64,000 bases of DNA from Jackrogersella multiformis (lineage: Eukaryota > Ascomycota > Sordariomycetes > Xylariales > Hypoxylaceae). The notes under the pieces were generated by a model, which was not told where the DNA came from, did no database searches, and worked only from the letters and a program-made list of their open reading frames with translations. Within the stretch, counting starts at the first letter, position 1. Every line of letters begins with the position of its first letter. Shown here one piece after another: positions 29,801-40,023 of this stretch. Both the position numbers and the translations under genes were made by a program. Location of the stretch: NCBI GenBank assembly GCA_902806575.1, contig CADCXD010000018.1:806001-870000 (forward strand), read 5' to 3'.

Positions 29801-31348
29801 GAAGAGGAAGAAGGTACCGAGGTCGTTAGTGAAGGGAGTGGCGTCGATGTAGCTAAGGATCTTAGTCCGTCTAGTGCTGGTATAAGCAAAACCCCTGGTT
29901 TTACTCCCCAAAGCTCATTTGATGGCCTGACGGGAGGCTACTCTACGATCTCCCGCCCAGACCAAGAAAGGCGAAGCTTCTTCGGTGACCTAGGCCGAAA
30001 TGCCCCGGTTTTCCCCCAGCCAAATCCTATCAGTCCTCGCTCACCAAGTCCTGTGCGAGGCTCCGTGCCGTCTAGAATGCTCAGTAAGGACCAGCCGCGA
30101 TCTTTTAGTGCACCCGGAATGGCGTCCCAAATCCTTAGTGCCTCTAGAAAGCAGCAGTCTCGATTGGGGTCCTCAATTATCAGCAAGGACACTTATGTTG
30201 AAGATACGATCATTGAGCAACAACGGAAAGCGAAGGCAAGGAAACAAGCTGAGGAAAACCAGTTACTTCTCGACGAAGAGGACGATACCGTCCAGAATAT
30301 GCTGAAAAATGATGTTCAGCCAACGTTGGAACTCGACGAATTCATTGCGCACTCGGGTGTAGCACCTCCAGCGGGTGATAGTGTTCCGGCGCAAGTCGAG
30401 GCTGTGTACCGTGATATTAATTCCATGATAGATACACTTGGACTCAACGCACGGTCCCTCGCCGGCTTCATCAAGGGCCATAAGGAACTCCGTACTGAGG
30501 AGTATACAAGACAGGATTTAGCTGCCCCGGACGATTGGACCCTGATCGGACTTGAGAGCTTAGCCCCAGTTATTGACCAGGATCTTAGTAATGCTCTTGA
30601 TGAGGCAAGGGTCACGAACTTGCCAGGAAAGCTCGCGGAAAGCTCGGATATCCAGCGTGAGCTGGTTCGTGATCGTAACAAGCAAGCGGATCTAAAGAAG
30701 ATCATTACCTCCCGTCTTGATCCTGAACAGACTGTTGCGAATCGTGCTTTGCCTCTCAGCGCGGAACAGGCAGCACAGCAGAGCGATTTGCGGCGGGAGT
30801 ATGCAAAGTTCACAAAGCTCTTAGCAGAAACCGAGGAAAACTTGACCCTACTCAAGGCTAAGATCGTCTCTACTAACAGCGCCAGCGGGAAAGGCGGCCC
30901 AGCACCAACCATCGAAGCGGTTGTACGTACGATTACCAAACTAACGAGCATGGTTGAGAAGCGTAGCGGCGATATCGACGTACTCGAAAATCAAATGCGG
31001 AAGCTACGAGTCGGCTCCCACGGTCCTGGTAGCCGTGAGGATTCGCCTTTCGCCACGCCGAATGCTAAGAGGTTGGCCGCCTCCTCGGTCTTCTCTCCCG
31101 AGCGTTCAGTACGGGAGAGCACGCCGCAGCGGAGCAGTATTCTACGCCACTCAGTGTCGGGTTCCGTGACGAGTATTGGCGGGGGCATGTTCAATACCCC
31201 GCCGCGCAAGAAGTTGAGTGGCTTCGGAGACTTGGAAAAGAAGGCCGTGAAGGAGAAACAGGAGCGCAGGACAGTTGTGCTTGGGAAGCTCAAGAGCAGT
31301 CTCGAGAAAAAGGGTGTTGGCGTTTGGGCTGTGGACAATACCGAATAG
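26831..31348 (+). CDS. NUP159: FG nucleoporin NUP159 (Nup214/Nup146 type)
   Basis: Cytoplasmic-side nuclear pore protein that recruits the mRNA export helicase Dbp5. It is a single exon of 1505 aa. Residues 1 to about 440 read as the N-terminal beta-propeller (VQTEALGFLSLSGDAKLRL at the start). Residues about 485-800 are an FG-repeat region rich in PAFG, SFG and FGQP units, with a run of ten glycines. A proline-rich repeat array with [D/N/E][A/S]P[L/M]PP units occupies about residues 833-955, then a short acidic patch (SDDDDLSEEEE). Residues about 1125-1400 are predominantly helical, with coiled coil for anchoring in the Nup82 complex. An absence of introns over 4.5 kb is notable beside its intron-containing neighbours. 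The order propeller-FG-coiled coil is diagnostic of this family. Confidence 0.9.
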   Translation: MAFGFGSVGNTSGGGLGGVSQGPDLSVVQTEALGFLSLSGDAKLRLTSQWSPPPAENASLISIASRQGLVAAAGPDAIVLASTEAVRKAFDSPKDGDSDIRAFEPQLKLPLPLRIRQIAFTADEAYLILSAEQGGGLAVYQVQALQQGSTQVAFEIPTNGESLRALVPNPRPEKGDLCAVVTSEGKLLMANMKERDFISGPNGQILRDQVSCVAWSNKGKQLIAGLGDGSIQQMTPEGNVKAEIPRPPGLSPTYFGKSPVVHAQLPTPQTNNRLVSSLVWLENDVFLTFHISASEQPLQATCHLITRQSQNFQFQKLSDPVDAFGNEKTPHHTIMRLKDFPPNLQDLLIFSSTASPDIGLLTRSKTPLGPNGPSKVFTNLELADDSKRATLPMDNNMETPVVIGTALDLSSRENVYKPIPTDELDQSPGPLPGYWLLNAEGVLSVWWVVYSESIRGGTAYPGLAVVEGNNIASTVETTPKAAQSNSFATSTSSPFGARPVTPGAAFGNPSALGSKSSPWGAQPSSSGGGGGGGGGPAFGSSSFGNGAASSAPKFGQPSFGSPSLGITAAPAFGQPTRLSSESSPWASGTTSSSTPAFGQPAFASTASNAGGSGGSFGGANANSANSSSGFASFANKGGFASLGSNSNAGGSSIFASTKPEAPEVSMDTDTASIFRAPSSRPSTGDGNVFGSQPFKLASAFQRDPNAKDDDTDAKVPGTEKSMFGTNFTAAIDEPARPAASSPFATGTQSAFGQLAAPSTNIESTTPTSTPAPSKFGSPASPAPQGKGLFDFHPKAPSSLSSIFGSSASQTPTDETPQAKVGSETPKALRAFSDAPLPPESTSKSTYILGDSSSSSAATVDASDIRGTPPKAEDAPLPPDFSDSTPKKADREILREESPVVIDDAPMPPDPVKNKKAYNAPLPPLPGNVSKPKPVDDSPLPPDPIKQPKAYETKLPALPIAKPASEVVGPGFKFPSNPPPVPSDSDDDDLSEEEEGTEVVSEGSGVDVAKDLSPSSAGISKTPGFTPQSSFDGLTGGYSTISRPDQERRSFFGDLGRNAPVFPQPNPISPRSPSPVRGSVPSRMLSKDQPRSFSAPGMASQILSASRKQQSRLGSSIISKDTYVEDTIIEQQRKAKARKQAEENQLLLDEEDDTVQNMLKNDVQPTLELDEFIAHSGVAPPAGDSVPAQVEAVYRDINSMIDTLGLNARSLAGFIKGHKELRTEEYTRQDLAAPDDWTLIGLESLAPVIDQDLSNALDEARVTNLPGKLAESSDIQRELVRDRNKQADLKKIITSRLDPEQTVANRALPLSAEQAAQQSDLRREYAKFTKLLAETEENLTLLKAKIVSTNSASGKGGPAPTIEAVVRTITKLTSMVEKRSGDIDVLENQMRKLRVGSHGPGSREDSPFATPNAKRLAASSVFSPERSVRESTPQRSSILRHSVSGSVTSIGGGMFNTPPRKKLSGFGDLEKKAVKEKQERRTVVLGKLKSSLEKKGVGVWAVDNTE

Positions 31349-31803
31349 GACCGCGATGCGTCGGTACTTAGGTGCTTCGCCCACGATCGAGGACGACGAA
31401 GGGATGAGATCTTTATGTTTAAGTAGGATGTAGAGTGTATCACAAGGGTCCTTTTAAAAAATAAAAAAACCAAAAGAATGTACATTACTACGGTACAACG
31501 AAGTACGATTAAAGACTTTGCACATGCCTCTCGTCGTAAGGTGAATAAGTAATGATACTACGATCTTAACGCCTGCTCAGGAAGCGCCTCGATATCCTAG
31601 TTCTAGCTGGGAGAACTAAACACTTCGCCCACCATATCATCTCATCGTTCGACATATGCCATTATCGGGCCGGGTATAATACATAGAAGCATGTCGAGGT
31701 AAGCCACCTACTCCTCCTGGTACGAGAATTCACAACCAGAAGCACCCTCCTAAGGTCAATATGAACACCCCCCCGGAGGGAGGGAGGGGAAATCCAAGCT
31801 GTC
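31349..31803. other. Convergent 3' region, NUP159 / dynein intermediate chain
   Basis: The 455-bp space between two converging 3' ends. It has an A-rich stretch at about 31453-31475 that may carry NUP159 polyadenylation signals. No ORF, RNA gene or CCTAGG cluster is seen. Confidence 0.45.
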
Positions 31804-33948
31804 TTATACGAAGCCAACAACCCCGCCGCTCACGGCCTCGAGCCTAGCCACGAGCTTCTTGACGTTCGTCCACTCCTCACTCCTAACTGCCTCCTTACCA
31901 CCCAAATCGGGACCGACTTCGAAGACGCTGACCACCGCATCGATACCGCCCGTGGCTAGCCGCTTGCCCTCACTACTCTCCCAGGCGATCTTGTTCAAGC
32001 TCTTGCTGAGAAGCTGGCGGCCGTCTTTGCGTGGCGTAGGGCTGATCTTTGCCACCGGGATCTCGGTCTCAACTGTAACATCCCAGAGCTCAAGCGAGCC
32101 GGCTCCGTCAACGAGGGCAAATACGCCGGGGCGCACGGGCGACCATGCTGCGTCGTAGACGACGTCCTCACGCACGAATTCAAGTAGCGGGGGAACGGCG
32201 GTACCTGCGCTCTCGACGATGGTACTAGTCGCGGCTGGGGCGCGCACTTTCCATAGCTTGACGGACCAATCGAGGGACGATGAGAGCACCAAGTCACCCA
32301 GATCTACAGGACCACGGGCCGGGTGAAAGTCGACGCTCATAACAGGGGCGGCATGCCCCTTATAAGAAACGCGCGAGTCGACACCCGCCTTGGCGCCGGC
32401 ACGATCGTACCGATGGCACGGATATATAGAACCTTCTTCCGAACCGACAAGGAAGTAAGTTGGATCTGCTTGAGGGAAAGCCATGGTGGTTGGTGCGAGG
32501 TCTTCGAACTTGTTGGGAGGCGGCGTCGTGAGCGTGAGTGATTCTTGCGGCTGGGAGAGCATGTCAACGCTCCACACACAGAAGGCGCCGTCCGTAGAAA
32601 CCGAGATGATGTTATTCGCGTTCTGAGTGCCGACAATGTCCACCGAGTAGACGGGGTGCGAATGACCGGAGCCCGTCAGGGGTGTTTTCTGCACAGGAGC
32701 GGACTTGGCCCGAGTGTCCCAAAGGAGAACCTGGCCAGAATACGTGCCGCCTATGATTAGGTTAGGATGGAAAGGAGAAAATTTGGCAGTGAGGATATCA
32801 GATTGAGCGTGAAAGAGGAACTCGGGTCGGTCATGGAGATGCTGATTCCACACTTGCACAATGCCGTCAGGATCATGAGGAGCAGACGGGTTTTTCGTGT
32901 AAGAGGCGAGTAAAAGCTCGGGGAACTTAGGTGAGAAGTCGATGCTGCTGATCATACGCTTCTTGGACCATCGATCATCGTAAAACTGTACAACCTCCTT
33001 AACCCGCCGGCGGCCTTTGCCGCCCGTGTTGCCCGCCTGCTCGTCATCGTCCTCGATGTCGTGAGCTTGGAGGGAATAATCCGTCAGAATATCGTATTCG
33101 TTACTAATATCGAGGGCTCGCTCGATGACCTTGGTAGAGTGCTCGACAAAATCGACAAAGTCGTCGGATGCTACGACAGCCGCTAGCTCCTCACTGCTTA
33201 ACGCCCTGACGGGAAAATTCGATGTAATGACAGAGCTAGCTTGTAATGGTCCATCGGCAATAAGCTCGCGAGCAGCCTTCAACTCCTCTTCGATCTCTAT
33301 CCGCAAGTTCTGACGTAGCTCTTCTTCTCTCTCACGTTTCCACCTGCTCAGCCGCTTGCTGGGGGTGGATGTTGTGGCAGGAAGGTCCTCGTCATCGGGG
33401 TCCGAGAAAGCTCTAGGTCGGGCGGTGGGAGGGGTCCAGTCATCTGCCGTCTGCACACCCTTGCTGTAGGAGAAGACCTCCTTAACCGGCGATGGCGGAC
33501 ATTCGTAGATGGTTTGGAGGGGCACGGTGGTCAAAATCTGGAGTTGCAAAGAGGCGGGCTGGCCATTCGCCAGGGAAGCATATTCCGAGTGCTCACCGCT
33601 CAAGTCGTCGGCACTTAAGACGCTATTAGGTCGACTTCCTCGTAGGCCAGGCGAAGCCGCGCCTGTTGTAGAGGAAGCAGGTCTACTTTCGCCTACTAGA
33701 CTATTAATCAGGGATTCGATGACTTTCCTATTGTCGCGACCCGGAGTTGGAGAGATGAGCTGCGATGCTAATTAGTAAAGAACTAGGAAGGACAAAATAC
33801 TTCATGGTGAACCAACGTCACTAGGACCACCACCTATGCTAGTTCTAGCAACAGAGGCAGCTTGGTTCGCCCTTAATTCCCGTTGTCGCTTGAGTTCGGC
33901 AAGCTTTGCCTTCTTCGCTAGAATCTCATCTCGTCTTTGTTGCATCAT
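31804..33948 (-). CDS. Cytoplasmic dynein 1 intermediate chain
   Basis: WD40 subunit linking the dynein heavy chain to dynactin and light chains. Exons 33948-33817 and 33759-31804 give 695 aa. The N-terminus (MMQQRRDEILAKKAKLAELK) is the charged coiled coil that binds dynactin p150. A Ser-rich segment follows. The conserved ECPPSPVKEVFSYSKGVQT region lies near residue 125, and the WD40 domain begins around VQFYDDRWSKKRMISSIDFSP. Several WD blades are visible (VQVWNQH, VLLWDTR, FCVWSVD, VKLWKVR, LELWDV). The first intron is 57 nt. The donor GTTGGT after Asp44 is weak, but it gives the expected SD-LISPTPGRDNRK join. Using the next GT with another acceptor would add a few residues. Confidence 0.9.
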
Positions 33949-35072
33949 GTCCTGCACCAAGACCCATGTCGGGGTCCTTTCTCTGCCTATGGGAGCAAAC
34001 GGACACGGGTAAAAGCCAGGGGGTTGGGGTTTTATCGGTTGTCGTAGATGAGAGGGCGAGTTCGGGATGACAATTGCTTCTTAAGGCTCCTGTTTCCAAG
34101 GTTCCAAAGTTGTACTGTTCGGGGTAGTAGACGATAAGTGTGAACGACAGCAAAGTTGGGAGATATTCCTAATATGAAAAGGTTAGGAGGTAGTAGGTAT
34201 TTAGGTACCTACCTGGAAGATAACCTTTTGAAATAGATAATCTGTAACTTACAGCTGCACCTACCTACCTAGGTACCTACCAACTTAACGATGCGCGTTT
34301 CTTTGTCGGGCCATCGCGACACCGGTAGGTAGCATCCGTGCACGTACCTAATGTGTATATGTAAGTACAATACACTATAAAGTACTTGTTTAGATACCTA
34401 AAGATATCCATACTCAGGTGCCAGGTAGATCCCTACATTCGTATGTATTAAAAGCTTCGGATTGGTCAATATCTAAAACAACGTAGCTAAAGTGTCCCCA
34501 TTTATTTAGCTTAGCAGGTACCTAACCATGTACCAGTAGGTACCAATACTAATTATGGTTAAGTTTTTTGATACTGTCGCGTACCGGATTAGCCTCTTGG
34601 TAATTACACGGGCCAGGCAAGGGTAAAAAAAGATACTTACAAGCCCTGGCAGAGACTTTACAGCCCTTGTCGTCGACATTCATTAGCTTCCGTACTGTAT
34701 TTTCGTTCCGACTGGCCTGTGCCAGGCCTGTTAGAGTACTTGACAGGGTCAGAAAACTTTCGCCTGCAACCGTAGTAGGTAGTGTATTCCATGCCCTTTT
34801 TTTTCAAAGGGTTCGTGGCAGCACCTGCAATAACTCGTCTCTGATGGTTTGGTTTGGTTTGGAGAAGAAGAAAAATTAAGTCTGCGAAATTTCCCGAAGC
34901 CGTTTACACTTCCGTGACACCCTCACCATTCCACTTCCCATCTTGAATCACAACCCTCGACAATTCCTCCCTCCCCGGTACAGGGCCAATTGGCAACCGA
35001 TCACCCCCCCCCGTAAATCGTTAATTGATCGCTTGTTCCCTCTCATAAGCATCTGCGCCATAAATCGGCCCA
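33949..35072. other. Divergent promoter region, dynein intermediate chain / ATP synthase subunit e
   Basis: 1.1 kb between divergent genes. TACCTAGGTA-type motifs cluster at 34190-34285 and scatter at 34380-34550. A plus-strand open frame at 34667-34879 (70 aa) has no recognisable feature. Pyrimidine-rich leader sequence precedes 35073. Confidence 0.45.
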
Positions 35073-35507
35073 ATGTCTACCACCTCGGGAGTCAACGTAT
35101 GTCTCTCATCCCGTACGCCCGAGCTTCACGATGGGAGCATAGTTGACACCATTAACCATTAACCATTACTTACAGGTGCTCCGGTACTCGGCTCTTGCCG
35201 TGGGTGTTTTCTACGGTTTCACGCACCAGAGATCTCTCAGCGCAACGCAAAAAACCGCCGCGGCACAGAAGGAATACGAACACAAGCAACGCTTAATACA
35301 GCAGGCTAAGGCCGAGTATGCGAAGTCCAAGAACCCGGCTGCCTCGGCGTCCGAAAAGAGTGGCCGTATGTTTCTTTTTTCCCATCTCTTCATCTTCGGA
35401 CAGAAAATATTTGAATTCTGACGACGCCATTAGTAAACCAAGACCCGATGGATCCCAAGTTCGACCTAGAAGCCTTTTTCGATGCCCTCATATCGCAGAA
35501 GCCATAG
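35073..35507 (+). CDS. ATP21: Mitochondrial F1Fo-ATP synthase subunit e
   Basis: Small inner-membrane subunit needed for ATP synthase dimers and crista shape. Exons 35073-35096 (24 nt), 35176-35365 and 35434-35507 give 95 aa. The protein begins MSTTSGVNVLRYSALAVGVFYGF, a single membrane helix containing the GxxxG-like dimerisation region (here AVGVFYG). A charged coiled-coil segment follows (KEYEHKQRLIQQAKAEYAKSK), and the C-terminus ends ALISQKP. The N-terminal exon encodes only eight residues, so the gene is easily missed by ORF scans. The downstream part is open in frame from a later position, but only the spliced form gives the family N-terminus. Introns are 79 and 68 nt. Confidence 0.9.
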
Positions 35508-36766
35508 GGATGTAATATAATAATACTGGACCGACTACGTACGGACTTCAATAAAGTCTAGGGACAGAGAAAAGGGAGGCGGGGGGAGGAGGCAGGCTCG
35601 GAGTCATGGCGATGTTGAAGTTGGATCGAAGTCGTTCCTCTAACGACGGCTTTGCAAGCTCTGTGTATAATTGCGAGGCGATCCAGAAAACCACCTCATA
35701 GATTTCATTGGGTTTCACGCTGTACATGTGTACAATACCAAGACTTATTTATGCTCACCTAGACAGACCATAGGGATGGCCAGATCTTGCATGATGTTGA
35801 TGGAATGGGTTTGATGGCCATTTTCGATTTCCCTAGGTGATTTTTATGTCTTGTCTTGTTCATTGAAATTTGCATCTCGTGTACTTTATGTACCAAAGGG
35901 ATTTTAAAACCTTACAGCCCTCATAGTTCTGATATCTAAGCCCATAAGAAAAGCCTCGTAGTTGAGGCTAGGTACCTGTATTCAGAGGTTAGGTAAGGAT
36001 AAATTTATCATTAGGTACCTAGATATTGACACATCCTGATAGTTTGGCAGATATATACATATATCTATTATGCAGGGGAACACTACCAGATATGTTGTAT
36101 ACATGACTTAGAGTCAGTTAATTCATATATACATGGGTATGTATCAAGAAGATCTTCTATCTACCTAGGTAGGTAACCATCAATCCTGTATCAACCTCTT
36201 CCAACGTGGGTGTAGGTAGGTCTAGATACCTAGGTATTATATAGATGTTAGGTAAAATGTTTAATATTCAACGGACAAAGGTACACATTTTTCTGATTGG
36301 CTAGCCTTGCCGGATCCCTTGCCCTCCCACTTACCTACCTATGTACCTAGGTAGGTACCTAGTATGTAAAAAGCTTAAGTTAGAGCTTCCTACCTACCAA
36401 GATAGGTACCTAGGTAGTACATGAGGTAAGCAGCTAGTGTCTACCTACCTAGGTAAGTAGGTATTAAGTTAAGTAGGTACAAAGGTACCAGGCACCCCCA
36501 CTAAATTGGATTTGTTCGAACTTCGAGCAGGACCCCTGTAGCGTGGAGCTCTTTCTACAGACTGCGACGCGCGGATGGAAAGCTCCAGCTGTCCTCACCA
36601 CCAATTCACCAATTCACCACTTCCGTCTTTCGTATTATACGAAAATTCACTTCTTTTATTTTTATTTTTTTAACCTTCCCCCTCCTTCATATCCGACATC
36701 CCCCCCCCTCAAATGTTGACACCGCCTGCTACCTAGTTGCATTGTCTAGAGGCAACAACACTCACA
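35508..36766. other. Intergenic region upstream of STT3
   Basis: About 1.26 kb. It has dense TACCTAGGTA/GGTACC motifs at 36160-36240 and 36335-36480. A CT/T-rich leader at about 36640-36710, including a run of eight C, precedes the STT3 start. No gene is recognised. Confidence 0.45.
36160..36482. repeat. TACCTAGGTA motif cluster upstream of STT3
   Basis: Two groups of CCTAGG/GGTACC palindromes (36162-36235 and 36335-36480) with intervening ordinary sequence. They lie about 290-600 bp upstream of the STT3 ATG. Confidence 0.75.
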
Positions 36767-39339
36767 ATGCCTGTCGCAACTGATACCAGTTCGTCGTCAG
36801 TCGACTTACTCATCAACGTCGGCAAGAACCAGAGCACCAAGACCTTACTAAGGGTCATTATTCTCTTCTTCATCGCCGCCGCTGCTGTCGCGAGCCGACT
36901 GTTCTCGGTGATTCGTATGTTCCGTGTCTTCCATCTTCCTTCCATCTTCCATCTTTCATCTTCCTCTAATTTCGCTAACTCATCCGCTAACAATTGTCTC
37001 GCAGGCTTCGAGAGCATCATCCATGAGTGTTAGTAAAGCCTCCCTCTTCGTGTCTACTTAGCTAGTCCCTATCATCTAGTTCCTAGTATCTAGCTCCTAG
37101 TATCTGGCTCCTAGTATCTAGTATCTAGTATTCCCTGCTGTACCTTGTACCTTGTCTAACTCTGCGTCCCCTAGTCGACCCGTGGTTCAATTTCCGAGCA
37201 ACCAAGTACCTCGTCGCGCATGGATTCTACGACTTCTGGGACTGGTTTGACGATCGAACATGGCATCCTCTCGGTCGAGTTACCGGAGGTACTCTCTATC
37301 CGGGCTTGATGGTCACGAGTGGTGCTATCTACCATCTTCTACGTGCCCTCACTGTCCCTGTTGACATTAGAAACATCTGTGTTCTCCTCGCCCCAGCATT
37401 CTCCGGTTTGACGGCCTTTGCTACCTACCTCCTGACCAATGAGATGACTACCTCCCCGTCCGCCGGTCTTCTTGCCGCAATCTTCATGGGCATTACTCCA
37501 GGTTATATCTCGAGATCCGTGGCTGGTTCCTACGATAACGAGGCAATTGCAATCTTCCTCTTGGTCTTCACCTTTTACCTTTGGATCAAGGCCTTGAAGC
37601 TGGGTTCTGTTCTGTGGGGTGCCCTCTGCGCCCTCTTCTACGGTTACATGGTGGCCTCGTGGGGTGGATATGCCTTCATTACGTGCTTGGTCCCTCTACA
37701 TGCATTCGTCCTCATCTGTATGGGGAGATTCAGCATGCGTCTCTACGTCTCGTACACGACCTGGTATGCCCTCGGTACCTTGGCTAGCATGCAAATTCCC
37801 TTTGTTGGCTTCTCGCCCGTCCGCACCAGCGAACACATGCCCGCCCTAGGTATCTTTGGCTTCCTTCAGCTAGTAGCATTCCTCGAGTATGTTAGATCAT
37901 CTGTCCCAAGCCGTCAATTCCAAACCTTCCTCTATGTCGGCTTGACCGGCGTGTTCGGCGTTTCGCTACTCGCGCTGGTTGGCCTCACTACCCTTGGATA
38001 CGTTGCACCTTGGTCCGGTCGATTCTACTCCCTTTGGGATACTGGCTATGCCAAAATCCACATTCCCATCATTGCCTCCGTATCCGAACATCAACCAACT
38101 GCCTGGCCGGCTTTCTTTTTCGATCTAAACATGCTGATCTGGCTCTTCCCGGCCGGTGTCTACCTCTGCTTCCAGAAGTTGGAGGATGAGCACGTTTTCA
38201 TCATCGTGTACTCCCTATTTGGAAGCTACTTTGCCGGCGTCATGGTGCGATTGATGCTTACTCTGACCCCTGTGGTGTGTGTGGCCGCCGCTATCGCTGT
38301 CTCGCAACTTCTTGACACGTTCCTTATTGCCAGGTCACCGGAGCCTCCTAGCTCTGAGGAGGAGGGCTCCGATGCAACTGTAAAGAAGGCATCAAAGCAT
38401 GGTGTACTACGAACTGCATCCCAGCCCGTAGTGGGCATCTATACCTTCTTGTCAAAGAGCTTCATCGCCGGCAGCATGACATTGTACCTGCTCGTGTTCG
38501 TACAACATTGCACCTGGGTGACCTCGAACGCTTATTCATCTCCGTCTGTTGTCCTTGCAAGCAGGATGCCAGATGGTAGCCAACATATTATCGACGACTA
38601 CCGCGAGGCCTACCAGTGGCTTCGACAGAACACCAAGGAAGACGCCAAGATCATGTCTTGGTGGGATTACGGCTATCAGATTGGTGGAATGGCTGATCGC
38701 CCTACTCTCGTCGATAACAACACCTGGAACAACACTCACATCGCCACTGTTGGCAAGGCCATGAGTTCTCGTGAGGAAGTAAGCTACCCGATTATGCGTC
38801 AGCATGAAGTTGATTACGTCCTTGTCGTCTTCGGTGGTCTCCTCGGTTATTCTGGTGATGATATCAACAAGTTCCTTTGGATGGTAAGGATCGCTGAAGG
38901 TATCTGGCCTGACGAGGTGAAGGAGCGCGACTTCTTCACGAGTCGGGGCGAGTACAGGGTCGATGGTGAGGCCTCGGACACCATGAAGAACAGCTTGATG
39001 TAAGTTTTCCCTCAAGGCAACCCAGCGGAGACCTTGTACTAACGTTTCTTTTCCTTCGAATTAAGGTACAAAATGTCGTACTACAACTATGGCGCCCTCT
39101 TCCCGCCTGGACAAGCTCAAGACCGCGTCCGAGGTGCTCGACTGCCCGACCAAGGACCAACTCTCAACACGCTAGAAGAGGCGTACACTAGTGAGAATTG
39201 GATTATTAGGATCTACAAGGTGAAGGATCTCGATAACGTAGGCCGTGATCATGCGTCAGCAGCCTCGTTCGAGAGAGGACACAAGAAGAAGAAGGCAATC
39301 ACCAAGAAGCGCGGTCCTAGGGTTCTAAGGGTAGAATAA
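36767..39339 (+). CDS. STT3: Oligosaccharyltransferase catalytic subunit STT3
   Basis: Catalytic subunit of the ER complex that transfers the lipid-linked glycan to Asn in N-x-S/T. Exons 36767-36914, 37005-37028 (24 nt), 37175-38999 and 39066-39339 give 756 aa. The tiny exon 2 encodes the FESIIHE segment leading into DPWFNFRATKYL, the first external-loop motif with the metal-binding Asp. Many membrane segments follow (LLAAIFMGITPGYISRSVAGSYDNEAIAIF contains the second acidic motif). The soluble C-terminal domain carries the catalytic signature SWWDYGYQIGG and NNTWNNTHIATVGKAM. Exon 4 begins MYKMSYYNYG, and the C-terminus is basic (KKKKAITKKRGPR). Intron 2 (146 nt) is enlarged by a 14-bp tandem repeat. 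Confidence 0.95.
37081..37131 (+). repeat. 14-bp tandem repeat in STT3 intron 2
   Basis: Three consecutive near-identical 14-bp units (TCCTAGTATCTAGC, then one with G, then one with a final T) start at 37081, 37095 and 37109. They continue into degenerate CTAGTAT units. The array lies within the 146-nt intron and explains its unusual length. The intron's own branch site (TCTAAC near 37156) and TAG acceptor lie downstream of the array. Confidence 0.8.
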
Positions 39340-39915
39340 TGAGGTCAAGAAGGAAGTCAGGAAGGACAGACTTGAATGGTTGCATGTGATGTATTCGCGC
39401 CCCGTCCTTATACATTTACTGGTTAAAGGGGAAAAGCAGGTCACGATCACTGGTTGGCCAGGTACAGGTATTAAGGTGCGAGACAGGGGAAAAAGCGAGG
39501 ATATTCCCCAATTACCTACTGTAGAAACGACATTTCACCATGTCGAGTTTAGATACCCAGGAGTAACTAACCTATCGACTTGGTAAAAACAGATCTTGTA
39601 GTACTACGTGACAGATTATAATATCACATTCGTGGTCAACAAACATATGGATAGGTACCATCTATCATGTATATCTGTAAACTTATCAGATCCACGACTT
39701 ATAATCATGGAATTTAAGGTGGGGTATGCAGAACTATATTTCCATAGTACTAACTACCTAACAAACTAATAGTCTAAATATTACACCGATTATATAACTT
39801 GAAAGTAAAAAGGAAAGGAAAATACTAAAACAATTCAACCCCCCTCATTAATACTAAAGTAATAAAACCAAGCAGGACCAGACAGACAACCAAATAATTA
39901 ATAGAAATTAACACC
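39340..39915. other. Intergenic region between STT3 and tRNA-Thr
   Basis: Likely STT3 3' UTR followed by AT-biased sequence. A 68-aa plus-strand open frame (39380-39586) is not supported. No CCTAGG cluster is present. Confidence 0.4.
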
Positions 39916-39927
39916 AAAAAAAAAAAA
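39916..39927 (-). terminator. RNA polymerase III terminator of tRNA-Thr
   Basis: Twelve consecutive A on the + strand, read as T12 in the tRNA direction. It starts one base after the discriminator base. A T-run this close to the 3' end is the standard Pol III stop signal. Confidence 0.85.
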
Positions 39928-39928
39928 C

Positions 39929-40023
39929 TGCCCACTACTGGAATCGAACCAGTGATCTCATCATTTCACATATCCTAGCAATGTAATTACTAGTGATGCG
40001 CTTTACCACTAAGCCAAGCGGGC
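39929..40023 (-). tRNA. tRNA-Thr(AGU) with a 23-nt intron
   Basis: All arms fold. The acceptor stem GCCCGCU pairs with AGUGGGC (one G-U) and the discriminator is A. The D stem is GCUU/AAGC, the anticodon stem CAUCA/UGAUG, and the T stem ACUGG/CCAGU with loop UUCGAUU. The mature anticodon loop reads CU-AGU-AA, so the anticodon is AGU (inosine at the first position in the mature RNA), decoding ACN threonine codons. Thirty nucleotides lie between the anticodon-stem strands, so 23 nt form an intron after position 37, the canonical place for tRNA splicing endonuclease. Box A and box B sequences are intact and a T12 terminator follows. It is the only tRNA gene I found in the window. Confidence 0.93.

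Noticed and set aside
34667..34879. 70-aa plus-strand frame upstream of ATP synthase subunit e
   Set aside because: No homology or signal recognised. It ends in a poly-Lys stretch from A-rich leader DNA and is probably promoter/5' UTR sequence.
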